Shown: one piece after another, positions 17,103 through 26,191 of the stretch
Layout: each line of letters starts with the position of its first letter
Position numbering within the stretch: position 1 is the first letter of the stretch
From: Nocardia elegans NBRC 108235
GTDB taxonomy: Bacteria; Actinomycetota; Actinomycetes; Mycobacteriales; Mycobacteriaceae
NCBI RefSeq assembly: GCF_001612845.1
Contig: NZ_BDBF01000014.1
Location: 62,001 to 126,000, forward strand
Reading direction: 5' to 3'
DNA: 64,000 nt
Program-made: the position numbers and the translations under genes
Notes under the pieces: generated by a model
The model's input: the letters and a program-made list of their open reading frames with translations, nothing else
Told to the model about the DNA's origin: nothing
Databases searched by the model: none

Positions 17103-17912
17103 CTATGCCAGCGTGGAATCCGGTGGCGCTGTGGTCAACCCGGCTGCCGCGGTGGGCGAACCGGCTGCCGCCGTGGTCGCCGGGCCCACCGTCGGTTCCG
17201 CCGAATCGGTGCCGGCCGGGTCCGCGGGAATCGGCTGTGGATGGCGCGACGGCACCGGAGCCGGCCGCGCGTGCCGCTGGACCTGAACGTCGTGGCGGCC
17301 CAGCAGCGGATCGCTCATCGCGACGCTGAACTCACCACTGTGCACGTCGACGTCGGTACGGAACTCGGTCACCGCATTCGGTGCGGTGCCCGGCCGTTGG
17401 TCCGGGGAGCCGTTCGCGCCCAGTACCGACGGCACATTCGTGTCGACGGTGACGGCGAACGAATGCTGTTGTGTCCTGGACAGATTCGCCCCGACGTAGG
17501 TTTCGCCGACGAGGTTCAGGCGGCCCCCGACGCCGCCGGGACCGGTTGTCGCCGAGGATGTTTCGGTGTTCGGTGAGCGATCCGCCGGTTCGGGCACGAG
17601 ACGTGCCGGCGTCGCCGCGGCGTCGGCCGCGAAGGCAGGCAGGCGGCGTGACGCCGCAGCCGCCGCCCACGAACCTGTGGTGGCCGGACCGGTGTTCGAC
17701 GACGTGTCGGACCGGCGGGTGTCGGGCGCCGGGACGAGCGTGTCGCCTCGCTCGCCGGAGCCGATGACGGCCGGTAGGCCCGCGCCGCCGATCTGGTTGA
17801 CGACATAGGTTCCGGCGGCGACGGTCAGGCCGATACTCGCCATTCCGGCGAGCACGACAGCGGTGTGTTGCAGAATTTGGCCGGTGGACCGGGACTGCGC
17901 GGACTGAGCCAT
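17103..17912 (-). CDS. Single-pass exported protein of unknown function
   Basis: A 269-residue protein with a short cytoplasmic start, one hydrophobic segment (about 14-38) and a long extracytoplasmic part of low complexity rich in Ala, Thr, Pro and Ser. A more ordered stretch around residues 120-190 could form a beta fold. ATG 17912 has GGAAGGA about 10 nt upstream. No domain is recognised. The base composition matches the neighbours, and there is no sign of transfer. Confidence 0.6.
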   Translation of the reverse strand: MAQSAQSRSTGQILQHTAVVLAGMASIGLTVAAGTYVVNQIGGAGLPAVIGSGERGDTLVPAPDTRRSDTSSNTGPATTGSWAAAAASRRLPAFAADAAATPARLVPEPADRSPNTETSSATTGPGGVGGRLNLVGETYVGANLSRTQQHSFAVTVDTNVPSVLGANGSPDQRPGTAPNAVTEFRTDVDVHSGEFSVAMSDPLLGRHDVQVQRHARPAPVPSRHPQPIPADPAGTDSAEPTVGPATTAAAGSPTAAAGLTTAPPDSTLA

Positions 17913-18267
17913 AGCGGTGCGTCCTTCCCTCTCCCCTGGTTCCCCTCGTGGCCGACCCGCACCGTTGAAAGTCGTACGCACGTCCAGATTACTGCCTGGC
18001 GCAGGGGATTCCGAGGCCTGCGGTCAAGATCACAACAGCGGGCGTAGCGGCGTGAAAACCGCTGTTCACCCCATTCGGTCCGTGCCGGTACGCCGCCCGC
18101 CGCCGATCGGCGCGAAGGTTTGCGCCGGAGCGACGCCGGGTAACCCCAGCAAGCTGGCGAGCGTCAACTTCGAGCTGCGATCTCGAAGTCCTCCGGCCAA
18201 CGGCGTCCGGTCGGCCACAAGCACGTCGCACCCTGAGTCGGCGCTCGCCCGCTCGAACCGGAAACTT
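17913..18267. other. Intergenic region without a recognised gene
   Basis: A 355-nt stretch. The only clear structure is a hairpin AACAGCGG/CCGCTGTT at 18034-18066 with a 17-nt loop. Possible reading frames here are Arg-rich shadows with no ribosome site. Confidence 0.4.
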
Positions 18268-19059
18268 TCAGGCGAATTGGCCGGCCTCGCGCCCCGATCC
18301 CGGGGGCCCGGCGAAGGCCTGTGCGATCGTCAGCCACTCCTCGGCGTCGGTTCCCGTCGCCACCAACGGCAGATCGTCACGATGCCGGCGCTGCGTCACC
18401 AGCAGGCAGAAGTCCAACGCCGAACCACTCACTCGCTGCGCGGCATCCTCGGGACCCCAGCTCCAGACCGCCCCGTCCGGTGCCGTGAGCTCGACGCGGA
18501 ACTGTTCCGCGGGGGCCTGGCGGCCGTGCACGGTATAGGCGAAATCGCGGGTCCGCACGCCGATATGCGCGATATTGCGCAGGCGCGCCGTCGGCGTCCG
18601 CGCCGCGCCCAGCGCATCGGCGACGTCCTGACCATGGGCCCAGGTCTCCATCAACCGCGCGCTCACCATCGACATCGGGCTCATCGGCGGTCCGAACCAG
18701 GGTAACTTCGTGCCGGCGGGCACCGCGCGCAGCGCCTTCGCCAGACCGGCCCGGCCCCGGCGCCACCGCTCGAGCAGTTCGGGCGCCGGTGTGGTCGCCA
18801 CCTCGGCGGCCGCGTCGTCGACGAAGGTCGCGATCTTCGTGGTCGCCGCGCGCAGCAACTCGGCGAAGGCCTCGGCATCGGTCGCCGCGATCGCCGACAC
18901 CTCGTCGGTCCAGGTCAGATGGGCGATCTGGTGGGCGATGGTCCATCCCGGGGCCGGGGTCTCCCGCGCCCAGCCGACCGGATCCAGCGGCGCGACCAGC
19001 CGGTCCAGGTCCGCGCATTCGGCCTCGAAGTCGTCGAGCAGCGCCTCTAGGTCAGCCAT
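18268..19059 (-). CDS. DinB/MDMPI-fold protein (TIGR03084-like)
   Basis: A 263-residue protein of the mycothiol-dependent maleylpyruvate isomerase-like superfamily. The N-terminal four-helix bundle carries the metal-binding pattern [15 protein letters not shown] (about 38-52) and a later [14 protein letters not shown], followed by a C-terminal domain of about 90 residues. Members are metal-binding and some use mycothiol, but no reaction can be assigned. ATG 19059 gives the typical N-terminus [11 protein letters not shown] 19071 is an alternative, and neither has a strong ribosome site. An intrinsic terminator of the preceding gene lies just upstream. Confidence 0.75.
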   Translation of the reverse strand: MADLEALLDDFEAECADLDRLVAPLDPVGWARETPAPGWTIAHQIAHLTWTDEVSAIAATDAEAFAELLRAATTKIATFVDDAAAEVATTPAPELLERWRRGRAGLAKALRAVPAGTKLPWFGPPMSPMSMVSARLMETWAHGQDVADALGAARTPTARLRNIAHIGVRTRDFAYTVHGRQAPAEQFRVELTAPDGAVWSWGPEDAAQRVSGSALDFCLLVTQRRHRDDLPLVATGTDAEEWLTIAQAFAGPPGSGREAGQFA

Positions 19060-19083
19060 GACCGAAAGCATGGCAACGCCCCG

Positions 19084-19110
19084 AAAAAAATGCAAGCATG
19101 CGTGCTTGTT
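19084..19110 (-). terminator. Intrinsic terminator with T-run after the DUF445 gene
   Basis: On the minus strand CAAGCA(CGCA)TGCTTG forms a hairpin immediately after the stop codon at 19113 and is followed by a run of seven T. A canonical U-tract terminator is unusual in this genome type. Confidence 0.65.
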
Positions 19111-19112
19111 TG

Positions 19113-20468
19113 TCACCAGCCGAAGATCAGCAGGTGCACGCCGCCCACGAGCAGGCCCAGTGCCGCGCCGTGCAGATACAGCAGCCAGGCGTCCTGTTCG
19201 ACCGAGGCGTAGAACATCTCCATGAACTCACCGGGCGTGAGCTGCTTGAGTTTCCGCGCGGCGAATTCGTCGATCTTCTTGGCCTGGTCCAAGGCGAAGG
19301 CCTCGTCCTGCACCAGGCTCGGCGCCAGGCTCACCGCGGCCCCGGCGGCGCCGACCTGCAGGTTGTCGAACTGCCGCGCGCCGAAGGCGGCGCGCACCAC
19401 CGAGCGCGTGGGTCCCAGCTGGGTGCGGATCTCGTCGGCGATCAGATGCTCCACGAGCTGACGGGTCTTGTCCCCGTTGGGTCCGTCCAGCAGTTCCGCC
19501 GCCAGATTCGGCAGGGTCAGCACCTGATAGGCCAGAATCTGGGCGAGGTCGTCGGCGGCCTGCGGTTGCCGCTTGGCCAGCAGCGCCTGCCGCCAGAGGT
19601 ATTTGTAGCGCGGCTGCGGATCACCCGGCTCGAACACCATCTTGATGGCGATCATGTTCACGAGCACGCCGATGGTGGCAGCCGCGGCCAGTACCACCAG
19701 CCATCCCGGGAGCCAGCCGATCACCGGAATGTCGGAGTGGACATGCATGTACAGCGCCAGCAGGACGCCGAACGGAGCGCCGAGCAGGCCGATCCGCACC
19801 ATGAACCGCAGCTCCGGCGCGGCGATCGTGGTGGTCAGATCCTCGAGGATCTCCGGATTGGCCTGCAGATAGCGGATGACGAAACTCTTGATGTCGATGA
19901 GGTGGTCGACATTGTCACCGAGTTGCTCGAATCCGCGCCGGCACAGTTTCGGCAGTTCGCGGTCGATGCGCTGATAGAGAATCTGTTTCGCCGGGCGCGG
20001 TACGGCTCGCCACAGTTCCGGATTCTCGCGGTACATCACATCGTCGACGATCTGCTGCAATTGTTCGTGCGCGCGGTCGGCGATGTAGTCGGCGATACCT
20101 TCCAGATCGAGTTCGTGGATGAAATCGCGCGGGCTGCCGATCCGCATGATCGCCATATCCACGCAGATGCTGGCCATCTTCTCCGCGCGAGCGGGGATGA
20201 AGCCCTGGAAGCCGAGTTGTCTACCGTCGCCGGAAAACGTCGGCAGCACCTGCACCCGGCGTGGGAAATAGGGATACAGCACCTGCAATCCCGGAATCCG
20301 GACGCCGCGAAATTGCAACGGCCAGAACAACATCAGCACGCCGGTCCAGTTGGTGAGCCAGCCGGCCACCGCGCTGAAGATCGGGAAGGTGATCAGATCC
20401 ACGACGAATTTGGACTGTCCGGTCAGCTGTTCCCAATCGATGAACACACCGCCGGCGACTACCGCCAT
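19113..20468 (-). CDS. DUF445 family membrane protein
   Basis: A 451-residue protein with hydrophobic helices near the N-terminus (about 21-50), in the middle (about 235-280) and at the extreme C-terminus (about 430-450). Between them are long helical, charge-rich segments typical of DUF445, which is related to YtrI/YheB-like spore and envelope proteins of unknown function. ATG 20468 follows AAGGGGGA. A canonical terminator follows the stop. No operon partner is evident on either side. Confidence 0.82.
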   Translation of the reverse strand: MAVVAGGVFIDWEQLTGQSKFVVDLITFPIFSAVAGWLTNWTGVLMLFWPLQFRGVRIPGLQVLYPYFPRRVQVLPTFSGDGRQLGFQGFIPARAEKMASICVDMAIMRIGSPRDFIHELDLEGIADYIADRAHEQLQQIVDDVMYRENPELWRAVPRPAKQILYQRIDRELPKLCRRGFEQLGDNVDHLIDIKSFVIRYLQANPEILEDLTTTIAAPELRFMVRIGLLGAPFGVLLALYMHVHSDIPVIGWLPGWLVVLAAAATIGVLVNMIAIKMVFEPGDPQPRYKYLWRQALLAKRQPQAADDLAQILAYQVLTLPNLAAELLDGPNGDKTRQLVEHLIADEIRTQLGPTRSVVRAAFGARQFDNLQVGAAGAAVSLAPSLVQDEAFALDQAKKIDEFAARKLKQLTPGEFMEMFYASVEQDAWLLYLHGAALGLLVGGVHLLIFGW

Positions 20469-20593
20469 CGTGGATCCCCCTTGCGCCGTGCGGACTTGCG
20501 AGTTGACTGGGACCCCACATTCTCACCGGGACCAGAGCGTGTCAATGCGGCGGGGCGGCACTTGCCCTGGTCGGCGGGGCAAACGCACCCCGT

Positions 20594-21598
20594 TCAGGGG
20601 CGCAGGACGAGTCGAATCGGATTGCCCTGTTTGGTTTCCAGCGCCCGCACCGCGTCCGGGGCTTGCGAGAGCGGCAGCACCGCGCTGACCGAGCGGGCGA
20701 GATCGAGACGGTGCAGCCGCCGCAGCGTCACCAGTTCGGTGACGTGTTCGGGCTGCGAGCCGTAGTGTCCACGCAATTGCTGTTGGAAGAAGCTGAAACC
20801 GATGCCCCCGGTGATCGTGATCGGCTTGTCGGTCAGGCCGACCAGAACCAGTCGCCCACCCGGTCCCAGGCAGGTGACGGCCTGTTCGCGCACCGCCGCC
20901 ACTCCGGCGAAATCGAAGGCGGCCGCCAAGCCGGCGCCCCCGGTCGCGGCGAAGATCTGTGCTCGCAGTTCGGGATCGGCCGGATCGACGGCCAGATCCG
21001 CACCGAAACTCAGCGCCCGTTCCCGCGCCGCCGGCAGCGGATCCACCGCCACGATCGGCGCCGCACCGACCATGCGCAGCAATTGCACCCCGTGGGCGCC
21101 GAGGCCGCCCACACCCCAGACGCCGACCGGTTCGGCGGGCCGTACCTGGGCGGTCGCCGTGATCGCGGCCCACGGCGTGGAGACCGCGTCGGGGATGAAG
21201 CAGGCCTGCTCGAAGGGCAGATCGTCGGGAATGGGTACGAGGGTGTCGACCCGGGCCAGGGTGTATTCCGCCCACCCGCCGTCGTAGTCGACTCCGCGGG
21301 TGAAGACCGCGCCGCCGCGTCGTTCGCCGGCCTGCAGCAGCACCCGATCTCCCACCTTCGCGCCCGTCACATCCGGCCCGAGTGCGTGGACGGTGCCCGC
21401 GACCTCGTGACCGAGCGTCACCACGTCACCGGAGAGCATTACCGGGGTCAGCGTCCCGTCGATGAGATGGACATCGGACAGGCAGACCCCCGCCGCTTCG
21501 ACCTTGACCAGGACGTGATCGGGACCCGGCTCCGGCGTCGGCACGTCATCCAGTTCCAGTCGGCGCTGTGGTCCCAGGTGAAGGCGTACGGCCAGCAT
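20594..21598 (-). CDS. Zinc-type alcohol dehydrogenase (MDR family)
   Basis: A 334-residue medium-chain dehydrogenase. Catalytic-zinc ligands are suggested by Cys39 (GVCLSDVH) and His64 (GHEVAG), with the nucleotide motif GVGGLG around residue 160. The four-cysteine structural zinc loop is absent: the region reads VDYDGGWAEY, so it belongs to the subgroup without structural zinc. The substrate is unknown. It is divergent from the AurF-like gene, with a 300-nt shared upstream region. The start at 21598 has no strong ribosome site. Confidence 0.85.
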   Translation of the reverse strand: MLAVRLHLGPQRRLELDDVPTPEPGPDHVLVKVEAAGVCLSDVHLIDGTLTPVMLSGDVVTLGHEVAGTVHALGPDVTGAKVGDRVLLQAGERRGGAVFTRGVDYDGGWAEYTLARVDTLVPIPDDLPFEQACFIPDAVSTPWAAITATAQVRPAEPVGVWGVGGLGAHGVQLLRMVGAAPIVAVDPLPAARERALSFGADLAVDPADPELRAQIFAATGGAGLAAAFDFAGVAAVREQAVTCLGPGGRLVLVGLTDKPITITGGIGFSFFQQQLRGHYGSQPEHVTELVTLRRLHRLDLARSVSAVLPLSQAPDAVRALETKQGNPIRLVLRP

Positions 21599-21734
21599 GT
21601 CGGGCTACTCCTCTGGATCGGGCGGGCGGACCCGCGGGCCCGGTCGAGTATCGCACCGTCATCGCGGCTTCGTTCGGAGTTGCGTACGGCAGGACTGCGG
21701 GCGCCGGGCGACTCTCCGGGCTTCGGGGATTGTG

Positions 21735-21751
21735 TGGGACTGCGAGTCCCA
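21735..21751. repeat. Palindrome TGGGACT-GCG-AGTCCCA
   Basis: Perfect 7-bp inverted repeat in the divergent region between the alcohol dehydrogenase and AurF-like genes, about 80 nt upstream of leader element B. It could be an operator, perhaps for the TetR protein encoded at 22978-23715, or a leader hairpin. Confidence 0.4.
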
Positions 21752-21821
21752 TATATCCTCGAAGGACCACACCTGCTGGGTGTCGACCGCCGCCCGGGCC
21801 GCGCCTCGGCGGATGGGATCT

Positions 21822-21895
21822 AGGAGGCCCGATGAGCCACACTGCGAAGCCCGCTCGCGGGCCGAACGGGTGCGGGGGTCCCGCAGAGCACAGGA
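21822..21895 (+). ncRNA. Unrecognised structured leader element, copy B (before AurF-like gene)
   Basis: Second copy of the element at 7617-7690. It starts with AGGAGG and an ATG micro-ORF. Hairpin 1 is GCCCG(CTCG)CGGGC at 21849-21862 and hairpin 2 is TGCGGG(GGT)CCCGCA at 21871-21885. Stem sequences equal those of copy A, and differences are confined to loops and linkers. The gene that follows is unrelated to mce. Confidence 0.6.
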
Positions 21896-21906
21896 GACAT
21901 CGATGA
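21832..21906 (+). CDS. 24-codon micro-ORF upstream of the AurF-like gene
   Basis: Starts at ATG with AGGAGG 4 nt upstream and ends at a TGA that overlaps the downstream start (ATGA at 21903-21906). The predicted peptide begins MSHTAKPAR, similar to the copy before mceA, then leaves that frame because of a one-base indel. It is probably a coupling or leader ORF. Confidence 0.5.
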   Translation: MSHTAKPARGPNGCGGPAEHRRHR

Positions 21907-22952
21907 CGCTGTCGAAATCCGTTCGTACCGACATATTCGGCCCGGACTACCGGGAAATGCTGGCGATCCTGTCCGAGGGATCGGTCCATCGCAATTTCGA
22001 CCCCTATCTCGATATCGATTGGGATTCACCGGAGTTGGCGATCGATCCCGACGATCAGAGATGGGTGCTCTCGCCGGAGCTCGACCCGCTCGGCGGAACC
22101 GACTGGTACAAGTCGTTGCCGCTGGAGCGCAGGATCGAGATCGGAAAGTGGCGGACGGCCAACGTGATCAAGGTCGGCGCCGCATTCGAGAGCATTCTCA
22201 TCCGCGGCATGATGCAGTACATCATGAAGCTCCCCAACGGATCTCCGGAGTTTCGCTACTGCCTGCACGAGATGACCGAAGAGTGCAATCACATCCAGAT
22301 GTTCCAGGAGCTGATCAACCGGATCGGCGTGGACGTCCCGGGGATGCGCCCGCTGTTCCGCGTGCTGTCGCCCTTCATCGGCGTGGCCGGCGGCTACGCG
22401 CACGCCATCCTGTTCATCGGCATTCTCGGTGGTGAGGAGCCGATCGACCACTATCAGAAGGCGATCATCCGGGAGGGCGAGGCGATGCCCCCCGCGGTGC
22501 TGCGCACCATGCAGATCCACATCGCCGAGGAGGCCCGGCACATCTCCTTCGCCGGCGAGTTCCTGAAGGCGCATATCGAGCGGATGAGCCCGTTCGGTAA
22601 AGCCATGTGCGCCTTGACGTTTCCGATCACGATGCGCTGGCTGGCCGGTGAGATCATGGCGCCCCCGCGCTCGTTCGCGAAGGAATTCGACATTCCGCGC
22701 GAGGTCATCCGGGAGGCGTTCTGGGATGCCCCGCACGCGCGGCGGATCCTGTCCGGCTATTTCGGCGATATGCGCAAACTCGCCGACGAGCTGGGGTTGA
22801 TGAATCCGGTGACCCGCAAGCTGTGGTCGCTGTTGCACGTCGACGGCGAACCGTCGCGGTATCGCGGTGAGCCCGAGCGGCGGAACGCGGCGGCCGCGGT
22901 GGCGGACCGGTTGCCCGTGGTCGGCTCCCTCGTCGGCTGGTTGGCGGCCTGA
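21903..22952 (+). CDS. AurF-like diiron oxygenase
   Basis: A 349-residue protein with the ligand pattern of the AurF/p-aminobenzoate N-oxygenase group. It has a glutamate in the first helix (AAFESIL, Glu97), EMTEECNHIQMF (Glu127, His130), a third helix Glu near 191, and AEEARHISF (Glu210, His213). Family members oxidise amines or hydroxylate substrates using a nonhaem diiron site. The substrate is unknown here. ATG 21903 follows ACAGGAG and overlaps the stop of an upstream micro-ORF. The frame upstream of 21903 is non-coding. A TetR gene is convergent downstream. Confidence 0.85.
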   Translation: MTLSKSVRTDIFGPDYREMLAILSEGSVHRNFDPYLDIDWDSPELAIDPDDQRWVLSPELDPLGGTDWYKSLPLERRIEIGKWRTANVIKVGAAFESILIRGMMQYIMKLPNGSPEFRYCLHEMTEECNHIQMFQELINRIGVDVPGMRPLFRVLSPFIGVAGGYAHAILFIGILGGEEPIDHYQKAIIREGEAMPPAVLRTMQIHIAEEARHISFAGEFLKAHIERMSPFGKAMCALTFPITMRWLAGEIMAPPRSFAKEFDIPREVIREAFWDAPHARRILSGYFGDMRKLADELGLMNPVTRKLWSLLHVDGEPSRYRGEPERRNAAAAVADRLPVVGSLVGWLAA

Positions 22953-22977
22953 CCTGCCGGGACGCGGCGGCGCCTGC

Positions 22978-23715
22978 TCACGGGGTGCCGTCGGCTCCCT
23001 CGGCCAGCGCGTTGATCAGTTCGATCAGTGGCAGTTCGGGATCCAGGGTCAACCCGTGGGCGCGCGCCGCGCCGTCGAGCACGCTCCAGGCGTAGCCGGC
23101 GACCTCGGATATCAGCTGTTCGCGACTCAGCAGCGGGCTGGGATCGCGTGCCCACCGGCTGACGGTCGCCTCGGTCATCGACACGATGGCGAAGGTCATC
23201 GTGTCGGCGGTGGCCTCGTCGACCACGCCGATCACCCCCGCCAGGCTCGACACCAGCAGCCGGGTCCGAGCCGCGATGGTGGCCTTGATACTGCTGAGCG
23301 CGTCCACATCGTCGGGGTCCCCCATCGCCGGCCCGCTGCGCGCGAAGTCGTACAGCCGTGGGTGCTCGGTGAGCCAGTCCGCGACCGCGGCGATCGTGCG
23401 GTGCAGGATTCGATGGATTGATCCGTCCCAGATATCCAGCGCCGCGTCGACGGTATCGATGAGCTGCTCACTGATCGCGGTCCGAGCCCGCCGATCGAGT
23501 TCGTCCCGCCCCGAAAACTGCCGGTAGACCACCGATTTGGCCAGCCCCGCCCGCGCGGCGATCTGCTGCATCGAGATCTCGGCACTCCCGCCGGACTCCT
23601 CCAGCAGCTCGATCAACGCCCCGACGATCCGACTCCGCCGCCGGTCGTTGTGCGTCTGCCACCGCGCCTGCCGGCCCCCGATCGGGGCCGGTTCGGACGG
23701 GGAGGGAATCGCCAC
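22978..23715 (-). CDS. TetR-family regulator
   Basis: A 245-residue regulator with an N-terminal helix-turn-helix (ISMQQIAARAGLAKSVVYRQF, about residues 47-67, in pieces) and a ligand-binding C-terminal domain. It is convergent with the AurF-like gene and may regulate it, which is inference only. The start at 23715 gives an N-terminal extension of about 25 residues before the DNA-binding domain. Internal starts are possible, since no strong ribosome site is seen. Confidence 0.85.
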   Translation of the reverse strand: MAIPSPSEPAPIGGRQARWQTHNDRRRSRIVGALIELLEESGGSAEISMQQIAARAGLAKSVVYRQFSGRDELDRRARTAISEQLIDTVDAALDIWDGSIHRILHRTIAAVADWLTEHPRLYDFARSGPAMGDPDDVDALSSIKATIAARTRLLVSSLAGVIGVVDEATADTMTFAIVSMTEATVSRWARDPSPLLSREQLISEVAGYAWSVLDGAARAHGLTLDPELPLIELINALAEGADGTP

Positions 23716-23797
23716 GCGGTCGAGTTTAAATCACCGACTCCCGCGCGAATGAGCTTCGGTTGCGTCCGGTCCGGGTGCGGGGACGAGGTGAACTTTT

Positions 23798-23855
23798 CGT
23801 GCAAACCTCGACGGAAATGCGAGAAAAAACCGCACAAATCGGCGAGGTTTGCACG
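23798..23855. repeat. 13-bp perfect inverted repeat with 32-nt spacer
   Basis: Arms CGTGCAAACCTCG (23798-23810) and CGAGGTTTGCACG (23843-23855). It begins directly after the stop of the dehydrogenase-like gene at 23857, so it may act as its terminator. It also lies about 85 nt upstream of the TetR gene and could bind that regulator. Confidence 0.5.
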
Positions 23856-23856
23856 A

Positions 23857-24765
23857 TCAGTGCACCGTCAGCCGCGGGTCGGGTTTCAGATAGGTGATCG
23901 ACAGGTCGCGGTAGGCGATGCCGGGTCCGCTCTCGTGGATCGGGCGGATCGCGTCGAGAACCGCCACCGCGGTCACATGGTCCGCGGGATGGGTTCCGGC
24001 GCTGTCGTGGAATTCGACCGTCGCCGTGCCGCGCGCGGTGTCGGTAGCCGTGGTCAGCCGATATCGCAGGGGCGCTGTGTCTTTCGCGCGGGCGGTCCAG
24101 GTCGACCGGTAACTCAGTCGTGAGCCGAGTTCGCGTTCGATGATCACCGTGTCGACGATTCCGGTGTCCGTGGTGACGACTTCGATCGACAGCGTGGCCT
24201 CCGGTTCGGACCGCTCACCGAAGACCGCTTCCTCGAGCACTCGCAGTCCGGCTTCGTAGTAGCCGCTCACGGCCGCGGCGGCCGCCTCCGCCCGCGCGGC
24301 GGTGGACGTGCCGATGCCGGTGTCTTCCAGGCTGTTCCAGGGATGAATGCCGCATCCGGGAAGTGCGAGCTCCTCCTCGAGTTCCACGCGGCGGATATCG
24401 CGGGTCACCTCGGCCAGTGAGCGGGTGATCCGGGCGGCGAGCTGGCTCGGAAAACCCCCTGTCGCATGGAATGTCGAACCTCCACGACGGGCGGCGTCCC
24501 GAATCTCGGCGAGCCCGTCGACCGGAAGGGCCGAGACGACATCCAGGCCGTCCGCCAGCAAGCGCAGCACCTTCGTGCTCGGATTCCCACCGGTTTCGTC
24601 CACGGTCGGCACGTAGACCACGCACTCGGTTTCCGTCGGTGCGGGCTGCGCCGCCGTGATCCGCCCGGCCAATCGCAGATCGGAGCGTGCGTCGACGCGG
24701 GCGGCGAGCAGGTCGGAGAACGGCCCGGTGCCCAGCACCGCGACGGGGATGATCGGGGTGCTCAT
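23857..24765 (-). CDS. Dihydrodipicolinate-reductase-like protein
   Basis: A 302-residue protein starting with a Rossmann pattern, VAVLGTGPFSDLLAARV. Its layout parallels the upstream neighbour: a nucleotide-binding half, then a mixed alpha/beta catalytic half. Such proteins resemble diaminopentanoate or dihydrodipicolinate dehydrogenases, and the real substrate is unknown. ATG 24765 overlaps the stop of the upstream gene (ATGA), so the two are translationally coupled and may form a heteromer. The longer frame to 25320 lies inside the neighbour and is not coding. Confidence 0.7.
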   Translation of the reverse strand: MSTPIIPVAVLGTGPFSDLLAARVDARSDLRLAGRITAAQPAPTETECVVYVPTVDETGGNPSTKVLRLLADGLDVVSALPVDGLAEIRDAARRGGSTFHATGGFPSQLAARITRSLAEVTRDIRRVELEEELALPGCGIHPWNSLEDTGIGTSTAARAEAAAAAVSGYYEAGLRVLEEAVFGERSEPEATLSIEVVTTDTGIVDTVIIERELGSRLSYRSTWTARAKDTAPLRYRLTTATDTARGTATVEFHDSAGTHPADHVTAVAVLDAIRPIHESGPGIAYRDLSITYLKPDPRLTVH

Positions 24766-26051
24766 ACGGTCTCCAGCCGATAGCGCGGATCCAGGTCGGG
24801 CATCACCACTCCCGGTGGTGCGGAACATAATTCGGGGACCGTGCTCAGCATCGCGCGCACCGAGATGTCGGTCACCGCGGACCAGTCGGCACTGTAGGCC
24901 TCGTCGTCCATCTCGTTGCGCATCTCGACGCGGGCCGGGCTGCCGTCGAGGGTGATCACATGGCCGCCGGAGCGGCTGTGCGGATGGTCCGGTCCCAGAT
25001 GCGCATTGCCGCCACCGACGTGCCAGCATTCGGAATTCGTCATGAACAGGCGGTCGCCGAGGTAGCCGCGATAGGTCATGTGGATCGCGCCGACGCTGCC
25101 GGGTTCGATCACGGTTCCGCCCGCTCGCACTCGCTCCCGTGCGGGCACCGCAGAGATATGGCGTTCCACGCGCACCTCGTCCGGACCGGCGCCGAACAGC
25201 GCGTGCGCCACATTGCCGAGCACCGCGTCGAAGTAGAAGTGCTGCATCAGCCCGATCGCATGGTTGGTGTCCACCGCACTCAACGGCATGCCGAAGCCGA
25301 GGCTTTCCAAACCGCCCCACATCCCGTCGGGTGCGGCCGAGAGGTCACCGACCTCCAGGAATCGCACCTCGGTGATCTCGTCCAGTAGTCCGGCCAGCCG
25401 CAACAGCAGCTGTTCGACCATCAGTCCCGGATGTAATCCCGTGCCGTGCAACGACACTCCGCCGGCCTCGCACGCCGCCTGCAACCGGCTGCCCAGCACC
25501 CGCCGGGGCAGGGCACGATCGACGATCGGGCCGGCCAGCCGTTCGAGGACCGGGCGCAACGGCCGCACGGGCGCCGAATCCACCGCGCGCATCCCGGCCC
25601 GCAATGCCTGCAACGCCGGTCGCAGCCGGGCGCCGAACGCCTCACCGGTGACCTTCATATCCGCCACCGTGCGCAGGACCGACAGCGGACTCCGCGAGGC
25701 GGAGAGCCAGGTCGGCATCGACGGATTGTGATAACTCGCCGCGGAGACGACGTTCTTGCCGGATTCCAGCAGATCGACGACGTCCGCGTCGGCGCCCTGG
25801 ATCAGCGCGGGTGTGGTCGGGGTATGGACGACGCAATCGGCGTCCAAGGCCAGGATTTCGTCCTTCGAGGTCGTCGCCGCGACCCCCACCGGCGCCAGCC
25901 CGGCCAGTTCGCCGATATCCCGGCCGTGCTTGTGCGGACTGAACACCTTGACCCCGACCACCTCGAAGTGCGGCGATTCGAGCGCGGTCCGCAGCGCTCG
26001 CCCACCCATGTCCCCGGGCCCCCAGATCACGAGCCGATACGGACGCTCCAC
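24762..26051 (-). CDS. NAD(P)H-dependent dehydrogenase, DapB-like
   Basis: A 429-residue Rossmann-fold protein: RLVIWGPGDMGGRALR at the N-terminus (about 6-21), HTPTTPALIQ, and a later GLHPGLMVEQLLLRL that resembles the family's substrate region. Related proteins are annotated as 2,4-diaminopentanoate dehydrogenase-like, but substrates in actinobacteria are mostly unproven. GTG 26051 is chosen because AAGGAGG lies 5 nt upstream. The frame to 26183 would lack a ribosome site. It is first of a two-gene operon and divergent from lon. Confidence 0.75.
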   Translation of the reverse strand: MERPYRLVIWGPGDMGGRALRTALESPHFEVVGVKVFSPHKHGRDIGELAGLAPVGVAATTSKDEILALDADCVVHTPTTPALIQGADADVVDLLESGKNVVSAASYHNPSMPTWLSASRSPLSVLRTVADMKVTGEAFGARLRPALQALRAGMRAVDSAPVRPLRPVLERLAGPIVDRALPRRVLGSRLQAACEAGGVSLHGTGLHPGLMVEQLLLRLAGLLDEITEVRFLEVGDLSAAPDGMWGGLESLGFGMPLSAVDTNHAIGLMQHFYFDAVLGNVAHALFGAGPDEVRVERHISAVPARERVRAGGTVIEPGSVGAIHMTYRGYLGDRLFMTNSECWHVGGGNAHLGPDHPHSRSGGHVITLDGSPARVEMRNEMDDEAYSADWSAVTDISVRAMLSTVPELCSAPPGVVMPDLDPRYRLETV

Positions 26052-26143
26052 AACCGCCTCCTTGCCGTAGGTGACCTGTTTAACACAGTGAGACAGTTCT
26101 CGCATCACTCTCTTACGAGTCGCGTAGCCGCCGGTCATACCTC

Positions 26144-26160
26144 GTTCGCTGCCGGTGAAC
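26144..26160. promoter_or_regulatory. ClgR-like box upstream of lon
   Basis: GTTCGC-TGCCG-GTGAAC matches the ClgR pattern GTTCGC-N5-GCGAAC with one mismatch, about 105 nt before the lon start. ClgR activates clp and lon genes in actinobacteria (family knowledge). Confidence 0.55.
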
Positions 26161-26191
26161 AGGGGGTTGGAACAACTCGGCACACCCTGCA

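Noticed and set aside
19093..19108. Palindrome CAAGCA/TGCTTG as a TetR operator
   Set aside because: It directly follows a stop codon and precedes a T-run, so an intrinsic terminator explains it better.
26052..26110. ACTGT-CTC-ACTGT repeats (minus strand) as an operator upstream of the dehydrogenase pair
   Set aside because: The match is a short direct repeat without a regulator nearby. It is too weak to claim.
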